Source: Variovorax sp. Root318D1 (GTDB lineage Bacteria > Pseudomonadota > Gammaproteobacteria > Burkholderiales > Burkholderiaceae_C). From it: 64,000 bases of DNA. Below, one piece after another: positions 1 to 7,887 of this stretch. Numbering within the stretch: position 1 is the stretch's first letter; each line of letters starts with the position of its first letter. Below the pieces are notes generated by a model that did not search any database, was not told the DNA's origin, and saw nothing but the letters and a program-made list of their open reading frames with translations. The stretch spans positions 62,001-126,000 of the forward strand of contig NZ_LMCQ01000025.1 in NCBI RefSeq assembly GCF_001424835.1, in the 5' to 3' direction. The position numbers were made by a program, and so were the translations under genes.

Positions 1-402
1 GGGCAGCAGCGACAGCGGCCACAGCGCCATGCCGCCGATGCCTTCGGTGGCGTGGTTGGTCCATTCGGCCAGCGAGCCGACGAGCGCCGTGAGGCCCTGG
101 CAGAAGAACACCAGCGCGAGCCCCGCGATCACCTGGTTCACGCGCAGCCAGATCACCATCACCGCGAACAGCAGCGAGACCGCGCTGGCCGCGAGCATGG
201 CCAGCACCAGCGACACGGCCGGTTGCCCGAGCGCCAGCTGCGCGCCGATGCCGGCCAGCGCGCCGACCAGCATCAGCCCTTCGGCGCCGAGCGAGAGCAC
301 GCCCGCGCGCTCGCTGATGATGAGCCCCAGCGCTGCGAGTGCGTACGGCACCGCAAAGTCCGGCGTGCTTGCGAGCCAGTTGAGAACAACGCTTCCGCTC
401 AT
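1..402 (-). CDS. BMP-type ABC importer permease 2 (partial, C-terminus outside window)
   Basis: Inner-membrane permease of the YufQ/NupQ type, probably forming a heterodimer channel with the permease encoded just upstream. Only the N-terminal 134 residues are in the window. They are hydrophobic, with several membrane segments and the family-typical stretch IISERAGVLSLGAEGLMLVG, which couples to the ATPase. The start ATG overlaps the stop of the preceding permease by 4 bases (ATGA), showing translational coupling. It is the last visible gene of the oxygenase-VOC-BMP transporter operon. The family imports nucleosides, purines or related compounds; here the operator in front of the operon suggests a pyrimidine-related substrate, which is inference. 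Confidence 0.85.
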   Translation of the reverse strand, partial: MSGSVVLNWLASTPDFAVPYALAALGLIISERAGVLSLGAEGLMLVGALAGIGAQLALGQPAVSLVLAMLAASAVSLLFAVMVIWLRVNQVIAGLALVFFCQGLTALVGSLAEWTNHATEGIGGMALWPLSLLP

Positions 403-1550
403 CGCGCCGCCTCCCCGCCCACGCGGCGCAGCCGGTGGCGAATGAAGAAATCGCTCGACGCTACGCACACCACGACGATGGCCTGGATCAGCTGCACCAT
501 CGAGAACGGCACCTGGTAGAACACCTGCAGGCTGCGGCCGGTGACGAACAAGGCCGCCACCAGCAGCGCCACCACGGTGGCCGACAGCGGGTTGTTGCGC
601 GCGAGAAAGGCAATCAGGATGCCCGAGAAGCCGTAGCCCTGGTAGAAGGCCTGCGTGAGCCGCCCTTCCTGGCCCGAGGCCACAGCAAAGCCCGCGAGCC
701 CGGCCATCGCACCCGACAGCAGCACGGCGCCATAGATGGTGCGGCGCACCGGCACGCCGTTGGCATGCGCCACGCGCGGATTGGCATCGACGAAGCGCAG
801 GTACAGCCCGGCGCGGCTCACGCTCACCAGCCACCACGCGAAGAGCGCCACCACGGCCGCCAGCACGATCGCGCTGCTCACGCCGGCGCCCAGTTCGGGC
901 AGCCGCTCGAAGAGGCGGAACTGCGGCGAATAGGGAAAGTTGTCCTTCGGGTCCTTCCAGCTGCCATAGACGAGGTGAAGCAGGAAGTTGGCCGCCATGT
1001 AGTTGAGCATCAGCGTGGAGATGATCTCGTTCACGCCGAGCCTGATCTTGAGCCACGCCGGCCCCAGCACCCAGAGCAGTCCGCAGCCGATGGCAGCCGC
1101 GAACATCAGCGGCAGGCGCAGCGGTTCGGGCCCGATCTGCCACACCGAAACGGCCGTGGCGCCAACGGCGCCCCAGATCATCTGGCCCTCGAGCCCCAGG
1201 TTCCAGAAGCGCGCGCGAAACGCCAGCGAGCCGGCCAGGCCCACGAGGATCATGGGCGCGGCCTGGAACAGCACGGCGCGAAAGTTCTGGCCGTCAAAGA
1301 AAGTCTGCATCACGAACTCGTTGGCGAGCTCGTCCGCGGGAACACCGGCAGCCACAAGAATGGCGGCGGAAATCGCCAGCCCGACCAGGAGCGCTGCCGC
1401 AAGGATCAGCGCCTGCCGCCGCCATCCCATGTGCTGGCGAATCTCGAGCGCATAGCGCCGGCGCGCCAGCGGCTGGCGCCGCGCGCGCTGCGCCGCGTCC
1501 GAATCGGTTTGCGCTGGCTGCGCGATGGCGGCGAGTGACGCGTCAGCCAT
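399..1550 (-). CDS. BMP-type ABC importer permease 1
   Basis: Inner-membrane permease (383 aa) of the YufP/NupP family, partner of the downstream permease. After a charged cytoplasmic N-terminus of about 45 residues there are roughly eight to ten hydrophobic segments. The family loop FRARFWNLGLEGQMIWG, which contacts the ATPase, is present. The start MADASL was chosen because it overlaps the ATPase stop by 8 bases; an upstream in-frame start would run 60 bases further into the ATPase gene. Its own stop overlaps the next permease start (ATGA). It is one subunit of an importer whose binding protein and ATPase lie immediately upstream. Confidence 0.88.
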   Translation of the reverse strand: MADASLAAIAQPAQTDSDAAQRARRQPLARRRYALEIRQHMGWRRQALILAAALLVGLAISAAILVAAGVPADELANEFVMQTFFDGQNFRAVLFQAAPMILVGLAGSLAFRARFWNLGLEGQMIWGAVGATAVSVWQIGPEPLRLPLMFAAAIGCGLLWVLGPAWLKIRLGVNEIISTLMLNYMAANFLLHLVYGSWKDPKDNFPYSPQFRLFERLPELGAGVSSAIVLAAVVALFAWWLVSVSRAGLYLRFVDANPRVAHANGVPVRRTIYGAVLLSGAMAGLAGFAVASGQEGRLTQAFYQGYGFSGILIAFLARNNPLSATVVALLVAALFVTGRSLQVFYQVPFSMVQLIQAIVVVCVASSDFFIRHRLRRVGGEAAR

Positions 1551-3075
1551 GGTCCACCATCGCCTGTCCAATGGCCTGCCGGTCGGCGGGCTGCGCGAAC
1601 TCGCCGGCAATGCGGCCGCGCGCCATCACGCCCACGCGGTCGGCGAGTTGCAGCACCTCGTCGAGGTCTTCGCTGATCAGCAGCACCGCGGCACCGCCGT
1701 CACGCGCGGCGCGCAGGCGCGCATGCACCTCGGCGCTCGCGCGCACGTCGAGCCCGCGGCTCGGGCTGTGCGCCAGCACCAGCGAGGGCGACTTGCCGAA
1801 CTCGCGCGCGAGCACCAGTTTTTGCGCATTGCCGCCGGAGAGCAGCGCGGCCTTCTGCGCCACCGAGCGCACCCCCAGCACGTCGAAGGCGCGCACCGCT
1901 TCCTGCGTGTCTTCCTGGATGCGGCCGCGCCGCAGATGCCATGCCGGACCGTAGCGCCCCGTGTGCACGCGGCCGATGGCGTAGTTCTCGGCCACCGACA
2001 GGCTGCCCGCGAGCGCCAGCCCGTAGCGGTCGGCCGGAATCGCGGCAATGCCCACGTTGCGGCGCTCCGGCGCGTCCATGGCCTTGAGATCGCCATGGCC
2101 TTCGAGATGGATCTCGCCCTCGAGCGCGCTGCCGGCATCGGGCAGGCCCATGATGGCGCCGGCCAATTCACCCTGGCCGTTGCCGCCGACGCCGGCCAGC
2201 CCGTAGATTTCGCCTGCATGCAATTGGAGGTCGACACCGTCGAGCACGCGGCGGCCCTGCGCCGACGCGGCCGAGCGCAGGCCGCGCACCGTGAGCCGCA
2301 CCGGACCGCGCGGCGACTTCGCCGCCTGAAAGCCCTGCGTCGCGATGGATTCGCCGACAGTGAGCTTCACGAGCTCGGCCACCGGCGTGGCGCCCGGCTC
2401 CAGCGTGGCCACCGTGCGGCCGCCGCGCATCACCGTCACGCGTTCGGCGTACGTCTTCACGTCGGCCATCTTGTGCGTGACCAGCACCACGGCAGAGCCG
2501 CCGCGCGCGAGGCTCCGCACCGTCTGCAGCAGGCGCGCGGCTTCCTGGTCGGTGAGCACCGCGGTGGGCTCGTCGAGAATCAGGATGCGCGCACCCGCGA
2601 GCAGCACCTTGAGAATCTCGACGCGCTGCTGCTCGGCGATGGAGAGCGCGTCGATGCGCCGGGCGGGATCGATCTCGAAGCCCAGCTCCGAGGCCTTGTT
2701 GCGAATGTCGCGCGAGATCTCGCGCAGCCGTTCGCCGTGGCTTTGAAACTCCGCAGGCGCCGGCGCGGTGAGCAAGATGTTCTCTGCCACCGTGAAAGGC
2801 CGCACCAGCTTGAAATGCTGGTGGACCATGCCGATGCGGTGCCTGGCCGCATCGGCCGGTCCGGCAAAGCGCACCACGTTGTCGTCGACCAGCATCTGGC
2901 CGGCCTCGGGTGCGTAGAGCCCCGCCGCGATGTTCATCAGCGAAGACTTGCCCGCGCCGTTTTCGCCGAGCAGCGCATGCACTTCGCCCCAGCGCGCTTC
3001 GAAGTGCGCGTCGGTCAGCGCCGCAAAGCCGTCGAAGGACTTGCGGATGCCGGTGAGCTCGAGCGCGTTGGGCAT
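1543..3075 (-). CDS. BMP-type ABC importer ATPase (duplicated nucleotide-binding domains)
   Basis: ATPase subunit (510 aa) with two fused ABC domains, as in NupO/RbsA. The first domain has Walker A GENGAGKSS and Walker B ILILDEPTAVL. The second carries degenerate Walker A GVGGNGQGE and signature LSGGNAQKLVLAREF. The degenerate second Walker A is usual in this family, so probably one site does most hydrolysis. The start MPNALEL at 3075 is chosen over a 44-residue upstream extension rich in Arg and Ser that does not look like ABC sequence. The gene starts 13 bases after the binding-protein stop and its own stop overlaps the permease gene, so it is part of one transporter operon. Confidence 0.9.
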   Translation of the reverse strand: MPNALELTGIRKSFDGFAALTDAHFEARWGEVHALLGENGAGKSSLMNIAAGLYAPEAGQMLVDDNVVRFAGPADAARHRIGMVHQHFKLVRPFTVAENILLTAPAPAEFQSHGERLREISRDIRNKASELGFEIDPARRIDALSIAEQQRVEILKVLLAGARILILDEPTAVLTDQEAARLLQTVRSLARGGSAVVLVTHKMADVKTYAERVTVMRGGRTVATLEPGATPVAELVKLTVGESIATQGFQAAKSPRGPVRLTVRGLRSAASAQGRRVLDGVDLQLHAGEIYGLAGVGGNGQGELAGAIMGLPDAGSALEGEIHLEGHGDLKAMDAPERRNVGIAAIPADRYGLALAGSLSVAENYAIGRVHTGRYGPAWHLRRGRIQEDTQEAVRAFDVLGVRSVAQKAALLSGGNAQKLVLAREFGKSPSLVLAHSPSRGLDVRASAEVHARLRAARDGGAAVLLISEDLDEVLQLADRVGVMARGRIAGEFAQPADRQAIGQAMVDHG

Positions 3076-3088
3076 TGGCGTCGCCTTC

Positions 3089-4195
3089 TTACTTCTGCGT
3101 GACCACGCCCTTGACGAACCAGTCCATCTTCCAGAGGTCGGCGTCCGACAGCACCGCGCCCTTGGCCACGCGCTCCTTGCCGTCGCGGTCGGCGAGCGGG
3201 CCGGCATAGACCTGCTTGCCCTTCATGATGGCGTCGCGCTCGGCGGTGATCTGCGCGGCCTTGTCCTTGGGCACCGCCGGGCCGAAGCCCGCAATGTCGG
3301 TGCCGCCGTCCTTCATCTCGATGAAGGCGCCGTAAGGCGCGGGCTTCCAGTTGCCGGCCATGATCTTCTTGAGCTCGGGCGTCAGGAAGCGGTCCCACAC
3401 CCACACCGACGAGCACAGCGTTGCCTTGGGCGCGAACTGGCGCAGGTCGCGGTGGTGGCCAGTGCCGTACACGCCGCGTTCCTGCGCCACGATCTGCGGC
3501 GTGGGCGAATCGACGTGCTGGCCGATCACGTCGGCGCCCTGGTCGATCAGCGCGGCGGCGGCGGCGCGTTCTTTCACCGGGTCGTTCCAGGCGCCGGTGT
3601 AGATGACGTTGACGGTGGCGTTGGGGTTCATCTTCTGCGCACCGAGCGCGAAGGCATTGATGGTCCAGTTCACCACGCCGAAAGGGTTGGCTGCAACGAA
3701 GCCGAGCTTGCCGGTCTTGGAGGCCGCGCCCGCGGCCATGCCGCAGAGATACTGGCTCTCGTAGGTGCGGCCATAGAAGGATTCGAGGTTGCTGCCGTTG
3801 GTGGTGCCCGAGCCGTTCAGGAACGCTACGCCCGGGTACTTGGCGGCCAGATCCTTGAAGCTGTCCGAATAGCCGAAGGCGGTGCCGATCACGATGTTGG
3901 CGCCGCGCTGAATGAACTTCTCGGCCGCCGGCTTGATAGCCGATGCGTCTTCGGGCACGTTCTCGACAAACTGGATCTTCTGGCCGATTTCCTTCTCGAT
4001 CTTCACGCGGGCTTCGTCGAAGGCTTGCGTCCAACCGCCGTCGTTCTTCGGGCCGAAGTAGAGCATCGCGATCTTCGGCTTGTCCTTGAGCGTGAAGCCG
4101 TCGGCCGCCGTTGCGGGCAGCGCGAACGTCGCGCCGCCAGCTGCGAGCGACAGTGCAAGGCCGGAGGTGAAGCCGTGAGTGGGAATGCGCAGCAT
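3089..4195 (-). CDS. BMP-family ABC transporter substrate-binding protein
   Basis: Periplasmic binding protein (368 aa) of the basic membrane protein/PnrA family. The signal peptide ends near ATAADG (signal peptidase I type; no lipobox cysteine). The mature protein starts with the family pattern KIAMLYFGPKNDGGWTQ and contains the NxxG segment NGSGTTNGSN. The start at 4195 is supported by AAAGG seven bases upstream; an ATG 24 bases further upstream is less well placed. It lies 61 bases after the VOC gene in an operon headed by a RutR-type operator. Relatives bind purine nucleosides and related ligands. Binding of uracil, thymine or a pyrimidine nucleoside here is inferred from context only. 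Confidence 0.85.
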   Translation of the reverse strand: MLRIPTHGFTSGLALSLAAGGATFALPATAADGFTLKDKPKIAMLYFGPKNDGGWTQAFDEARVKIEKEIGQKIQFVENVPEDASAIKPAAEKFIQRGANIVIGTAFGYSDSFKDLAAKYPGVAFLNGSGTTNGSNLESFYGRTYESQYLCGMAAGAASKTGKLGFVAANPFGVVNWTINAFALGAQKMNPNATVNVIYTGAWNDPVKERAAAAALIDQGADVIGQHVDSPTPQIVAQERGVYGTGHHRDLRQFAPKATLCSSVWVWDRFLTPELKKIMAGNWKPAPYGAFIEMKDGGTDIAGFGPAVPKDKAAQITAERDAIMKGKQVYAGPLADRDGKERVAKGAVLSDADLWKMDWFVKGVVTQK

Positions 4196-4256
4196 GGAGC
4201 GACCTTTCGTGGAGATCAAGTCAAGGAAAAGAGCGAGAAGGGATCGAGGCCATGCG

Positions 4257-4643
4257 TCACATCATGAAGTTGATGCGGAACACGTTGCCCTCGGGATCGA
4301 GCAGCACCGACTGGTACCAGTTGTAGTAGGTGACGTAGGGCGGCTTCACCAGCGTGGCGCCGGCCTCGAGCGCAACGGGCACCATGCGGTCCACGTCGTC
4401 CTTGCTGTCGACATCGATGTTCAGCAAAAACTTCGCGCCGCGCGTGTCGGAAAATTCGGCCAGGTGCAGCAGCTCGTAGGCATCGAGCGCATTGAAGCCC
4501 AGGCTCGATTTGCCGGTGTCCAGCCCGCGGAAGATCGGCGATCGGATCGCCTCGATTTCCGGGAAGCCGAACACGCGCTGATAGAAGCCGCTGAGCGCGA
4601 CCACGTCTTTCGCAAAGACGTTGACGTAAGACAGATGCGCCAT
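4257..4643 (-). CDS. VOC (glyoxalase/bleomycin-resistance fold) protein
   Basis: Small cytoplasmic protein (128 aa) with a single vicinal-oxygen-chelate module: beta-strand start LSYVNVFAKDV, helix LSGFYQRVFGFPE, and C-terminal LLDPEGNVFRI, which carries the metal-ligand glutamate typical of the fold. The start MAHLSY lies 2 bases after the oxygenase stop, so the two are co-translated. VOC proteins are isomerases, lyases, dioxygenases or binding proteins, so the exact reaction cannot be read from the sequence. Pairing with a 2-oxoglutarate-type oxygenase and with the rut regulon suggests work on a pyrimidine-derived intermediate. A longer in-frame upstream extension covers the oxygenase gene antiparallel in frame only and was rejected. 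Confidence 0.8.
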   Translation of the reverse strand: MAHLSYVNVFAKDVVALSGFYQRVFGFPEIEAIRSPIFRGLDTGKSSLGFNALDAYELLHLAEFSDTRGAKFLLNIDVDSKDDVDRMVPVALEAGATLVKPPYVTYYNWYQSVLLDPEGNVFRINFMM

Positions 4644-4645
4644 GC

Positions 4646-5647
4646 TCAGGCCACGGCCTTGGTGCCGCCGAAGGTGGTCTGCTTCACGAACTTCGACGTG
4701 AGGTGGTCGCCCGATGAAATGGGCGCGTACTTCGGCTCTTCGCCCGGCGCGAGGCAGCTCGGCAGGCACTCGACCATCGCGTCGTAGTTGGGCTGGTGAA
4801 AGAACACCAGCGACTGGCGGCGGTTGGTGCTTGCCACCTCGAAAGGCGGGTTGACCACGCGGTGCAGCGTGGACACCCACTGGTCGTTGGTCCACTGCAT
4901 CATCAGGTCGGCAATGTTGACGACCAGGCCACCTTCCACCTGCGGCACGTCGACCCACTGCCCCGCCTTGTTGAACACCTGCAGGCCCTTGTCGTCGGGC
5001 AGCACGATGGTGAGGCTGCCGTAGTCGCTGTGCGCGCCAGCGCGCAGTTGGCCCGGCAGCGGCGCTTCACGCTGCGGCGGATAGCTCAGCACGCGGAACA
5101 TGCTGATGTGCTTGTCGATCTTGTCGTCGAAGAACGGCTCGTCGAGCGAAAGGCCGAGCGCGAAGATGCGCATCAGCGAGCGCGAGAGATCGCTCATGGC
5201 TTCGAAGTAGCTCTCGTACGCTTCGCGGAATCCGTCGATGGGCGGCCAGCTGTTGGGCTCGAAGTGCGGGCCGGCGGCGGGGCCGCGGTGGTAGTCGTCG
5301 TTGGGCACGTTCGAAGGGCCGATCGAGAACGATTCCTTCAAGTCGCCGGGCGCGGCTTCTTCGAGGCTGTAGGAAAGGCCTTCCTCGCCAACCGCGCTGT
5401 AGCCGCGCACGGCATCCTGGCGTGGACGATCGACCTTGCGTTTCTCGGTCAGCGGCATGTCGAAGAACTGCCGCGAGAGCTGCGACACACGCGCGATCAG
5501 TTCGGCCGGAATGCCGTGGTTCATGATGACGAGAAAGCCGATGCTGCGGCAAGCCTCGTCGACCTGCTTTGCGATCTCGGCCTTGCCTTCGGCTGTGCCG
5601 CCGAAGTAGGGCGCGAGATCGATGATGGGTACGGACAGGAGCGTCAT
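4646..5647 (-). CDS. Isopenicillin-N-synthase-family 2-oxoglutarate/Fe(II) oxygenase
   Basis: Cytoplasmic non-haem iron oxygenase (333 aa). The N-terminal DIOX_N segment runs VPIIDLAPYFGG to GFLVIMNHGI. The C-terminal double-stranded beta-helix has the iron ligands H206-S-D208 (GAHSDYGSLTIV) and H262 (STLHRVV), and the co-substrate motif R277-Q-S279. The start MTLLSV is chosen because AAGGA lies about 10 bases upstream and an upstream alternative would overlap the operator at 5703-5720. It is the first gene of the operon with the VOC protein and the BMP importer, divergent from rutR. The family includes fungal thymine-7-hydroxylase, so oxidation of thymine or another modified pyrimidine is an attractive but unproven role. 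Confidence 0.85.
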   Translation of the reverse strand: MTLLSVPIIDLAPYFGGTAEGKAEIAKQVDEACRSIGFLVIMNHGIPAELIARVSQLSRQFFDMPLTEKRKVDRPRQDAVRGYSAVGEEGLSYSLEEAAPGDLKESFSIGPSNVPNDDYHRGPAAGPHFEPNSWPPIDGFREAYESYFEAMSDLSRSLMRIFALGLSLDEPFFDDKIDKHISMFRVLSYPPQREAPLPGQLRAGAHSDYGSLTIVLPDDKGLQVFNKAGQWVDVPQVEGGLVVNIADLMMQWTNDQWVSTLHRVVNPPFEVASTNRRQSLVFFHQPNYDAMVECLPSCLAPGEEPKYAPISSGDHLTSKFVKQTTFGGTKAVA

Positions 5648-5702
5648 GTGTCGGTCGTCCTTCGTGCTTGGCATGCCTTTCGCCATGCAACGTCTGTGCC
5701 AG

Positions 5703-5720
5703 TTGGACCAAATGGACAAA
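5703..5720. promoter_or_regulatory. RutR-type operator in the oxygenase/rutR divergent region
   Basis: The sequence TTGGACCAAATGGACAAA is an imperfect palindrome. It matches the E. coli RutR consensus (TTGACCA, two bases, TGGTCAA) and is 17/18 identical to the reverse complement of the site in front of rutA in this window. It lies 56 bases upstream of the oxygenase start and 128 bases upstream of rutR. It could therefore control the oxygenase-VOC-importer operon and autoregulate rutR. Confidence 0.75.
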
Positions 5721-5848
5721 ACGCATTTGCCGCGTCAGCATGGTGCGCGCCGCGCGTGCCGGAAGGTCCGTGTCGCGCGACGCGATGCACCGCGGCCTTA
5801 CAGTGGTGCGCGTTGAAAGAAGAGTCCGTAATCGAGAAGCGAGGGAAG

Positions 5849-6553
5849 ATGCCGAAGACCAAGGCGCTGGCCGCAGCCAGCAGCACAAAAAGCCCGGCGC
5901 GCAAGCGCGCGAAACCGGCAGTGCGCAGCGCGTCCGCGGTGAGCCGCAGGCTGCGCCAGATCGAGGACAAGCGCAGCGCCATCCTCGGCGCTGCGTTGGG
6001 CTTGTTCTCGCGCTTCGGATTGCACGGCACGTCGATCGACCAGGTGGCAGCGCGCGCCGACGTGTCCAAGAGCAACCTGCTCTATTACTTCGCGAACAAG
6101 GAGGAGCTGTACGTCAGCGTGCTGCGCGACCTGCTCGAACTGTGGCTCGAGCCGCTGCGCGGATTCAGCGCCGAGCAAGACCCGCGCGAAGCCATCGGCA
6201 GCTACATCCGCCGCAAGCTCGTGATCTCGCGCGACCGGCCGGATGCGTCGCGCCTGTTCTGCCTCGAAATGATCCAGGGCGCGCCGCTCCTGCGCGACGA
6301 GCTCGATCGGGAATTGCGCACGCTGGTGGAGCGCAAGTCGGAGGTCATCCGTTCATGGATCGAGGCCGGCAAGCTCGCGCCGGTCGATCCGCACCATTTG
6401 ATCTTCGCGCTCTGGGCCGTCACGCAGCACTACGCGGATTTCGGCGTGCAGGTGCAGGCGCTGACTGGGCATACGCTGGAGGATGCGGCGTTCTTCGAGC
6501 AGACGGTGGAGAACGTGCAGCGGATCGTGCTGCAGGGGATTGCGCCGCGATAG
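5849..6553 (+). CDS. rutR: Pyrimidine-responsive TetR-type regulator RutR
   Basis: DNA-binding regulator (234 aa) that in E. coli senses uracil/thymine and controls rutABCDEFG. After a basic N-terminal extension of about 40 residues, the TetR helix-turn-helix is clear (FGLHGTSIDQVAARADVSK, then LLYYFANKEELY). The ligand domain keeps RutR signatures: SRLFCLEMIQGAPLL, HHLIFALWAVTQHYADF and the C-terminal TVENVQRIVLQGI. The start at 5849 follows GAGGGA directly; a much longer in-frame extension is antisense to the oxygenase. It sits between the two operons it is expected to control, divergent from one and convergent with rutF. Confidence 0.93.
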   Translation: MPKTKALAAASSTKSPARKRAKPAVRSASAVSRRLRQIEDKRSAILGAALGLFSRFGLHGTSIDQVAARADVSKSNLLYYFANKEELYVSVLRDLLELWLEPLRGFSAEQDPREAIGSYIRRKLVISRDRPDASRLFCLEMIQGAPLLRDELDRELRTLVERKSEVIRSWIEAGKLAPVDPHHLIFALWAVTQHYADFGVQVQALTGHTLEDAAFFEQTVENVQRIVLQGIAPR

Positions 6554-6580
6554 GGAGCTATCAAGCCGAGACCATGGGTA

Positions 6581-6697
6581 TTGCTCCCTCTGGCTCTGGG
6601 TGAGGGCTGGGGTGAGGGCCAGCGGCGTTGGAAGATGTGGTGCGCTTGCTGAGGCCGCTGCCCTCACCCTGACCCTCTCCCAGAGGGAGAGGGGAGA
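6581..6697. repeat. Imperfect intergenic inverted repeat between rutR and rutF
   Basis: The two arms, about 6581-6620 and 6660-6697, are rich in CCCTC/GAGGG. They contain a perfect 10-base pair of blocks, GGGTGAGGGC (6610-6619) and GCCCTCACCC (6660-6669), around a loop of about 40 bases. The element lies between the convergent 3' ends of rutR and rutF, where it could act as a bidirectional transcription stop or be a REP-like palindrome. There is no strong T-tract beside the core, so terminator function is uncertain. Confidence 0.6.
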
Positions 6698-6726
6698 AGA
6701 CGAAGGAGAGGGTAGACAAGACCAGC

Positions 6727-7269
6727 TCAGTGCGGCGGCGTTGCTATCTCGTGATAGCGCCGATCGAAATAAATCAAACTCTGCGCCGCCCCGCCAATCG
6801 CAATCGCCAGCGCTTCGCAGAACAGCACGTCGTGCGTGCCCGCGCTGGTGGCGTGCACCACGCGGCAGTCGAACGAGGCTGCGGCGTCGTCTAGCACCGG
6901 CGAGCCGGTGGCCTTGCGACTCCACCGTGCAGCGGCAAAGCGCTCGTCCATCGGCGTCTTGCCGCCGAACAGGCCAGAGAGCGCCTGGTGCCCCGCAGCC
7001 AGCACGTTCACGCAGAGCACCCCGTTGGCCGTGAACGCGGGGTACACCGAGGCGGAACGGTTCAGGCAAACCAGCAGCATCGGCGGTTCGTCGGTCACGC
7101 TGCACACGGCCGAAGCCGTGAAGCCAGCGCGGCCGGCCGGACCGTCGGTGGTGATGATGTTGACGGCGGCACCCAGCCGCGCCATCGCATTGCGGTAGTC
7201 GGCCTTGGGCAGCGCGTGCGGCGCGCCGGCCGGCGCGACGTTGTTGGAAGCCATTGCGTTCAGCAGCAT
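6727..7269 (-). CDS. rutF: RutF, NADH:flavin reductase of the Rut pathway
   Basis: Flavin reductase (180 aa) that supplies reduced FMN to RutA. It shows the HpaC/RutF fold signatures: YRNAMARLGAAVNIITTDG, GFTASAVCSVTDEPP, FTANGVLCVNVL and a C-terminal GGAAQSLIYFDRRYH. The start at 7269 has GGGAG nine bases upstream; a second Met five residues later is possible. It is last in the rutABCDEF operon, 21 bases after rutE, and is convergent with rutR. Family length and operon position agree with the E. coli counterpart. Confidence 0.92.
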   Translation of the reverse strand: MLLNAMASNNVAPAGAPHALPKADYRNAMARLGAAVNIITTDGPAGRAGFTASAVCSVTDEPPMLLVCLNRSASVYPAFTANGVLCVNVLAAGHQALSGLFGGKTPMDERFAAARWSRKATGSPVLDDAAASFDCRVVHATSAGTHDVLFCEALAIAIGGAAQSLIYFDRRYHEIATPPH

Positions 7270-7290
7270 GAGCAGAAACTCCCGTGGGCG

Positions 7291-7887
7291 TCAGGCGAGG
7301 AGGCAGGCTTCGTCGAAGGCCAGCCGCGGCAGGCGGCCGAACACCTTGGCCGCATCGCCGTGCCCGAGGTTGATCAGGAAGTTGGTGGTCCAGTCGGTGC
7401 CCTCGAAGAACGCGGCGTCGACCTTGGCCTTGTCGAAGCCTGACATCGGCCCCGCATCGAGCCCCGCGGCGCGCGCGGCGAGCAGCAGGTAGCCTGCCTG
7501 CAGGCTGGCATTGCGAAAGGCGGTTTCGTGCGCGGCCTCGGGGCTGCCTGTGAACCAGCTGCGCGCATCGGCATGCGGAAACAGCGTGGGAAGCTTGTCG
7601 TAGAACTTGCGGTCCCACGCGGCAATCACGGTGACGGGCGCCGTCATGGTCTTGTCGAGGTTGCCCTTGGAAAGCGCGGGCGCAAGGCGCTGCTTGCCTT
7701 CGGGCGTGCGAACGAACACGAAGCGCGCGGGCGAGCAGTTGGCCGATGTCGGCCCCATGCATGCGAGCGCGTAGATCCGACGGATCTGCGCGTCGGTGAC
7801 GGGTTCGGCGGTCCAGCCGTTGTGGCTGCGCGCTTCGGTAAAAAGAAGCGCCAGTGCGGCGTTGTCGAGAGCAGTTGCGTTGGTCAT
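7291..7887 (-). CDS. rutE: RutE, probable malonic semialdehyde reductase
   Basis: Nitroreductase-fold FMN enzyme (198 aa). In the Rut pathway it reduces toxic malonic semialdehyde to 3-hydroxypropionate. FMN-binding features include NGWTAEPVTDAQIRRIY, the GPTSANCSPARFVFV segment and the C-terminal TTNFLINLGHGD. The start ATG overlaps the rutD stop by 4 bases, so translation is coupled. Order and neighbours are those of the canonical operon, and the length matches E. coli RutE closely. Confidence 0.92.
   Translation of the reverse strand: MTNATALDNAALALLFTEARSHNGWTAEPVTDAQIRRIYALACMGPTSANCSPARFVFVRTPEGKQRLAPALSKGNLDKTMTAPVTVIAAWDRKFYDKLPTLFPHADARSWFTGSPEAAHETAFRNASLQAGYLLLAARAAGLDAGPMSGFDKAKVDAAFFEGTDWTTNFLINLGHGDAAKVFGRLPRLAFDEACLLA

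Noticed and set aside
4796..5848. Long in-frame extension upstream of rutR
   Set aside because: It is antisense to the oxygenase gene and lacks family sequence. RutR homology begins after 5849, where a GAGGGA ribosome-binding site is present.
6554..6726. A rutG-type permease gene next to rutF
   Set aside because: Only a repeat of about 120 bases lies between rutR and rutF; no permease-like sequence is present there or elsewhere in the window.
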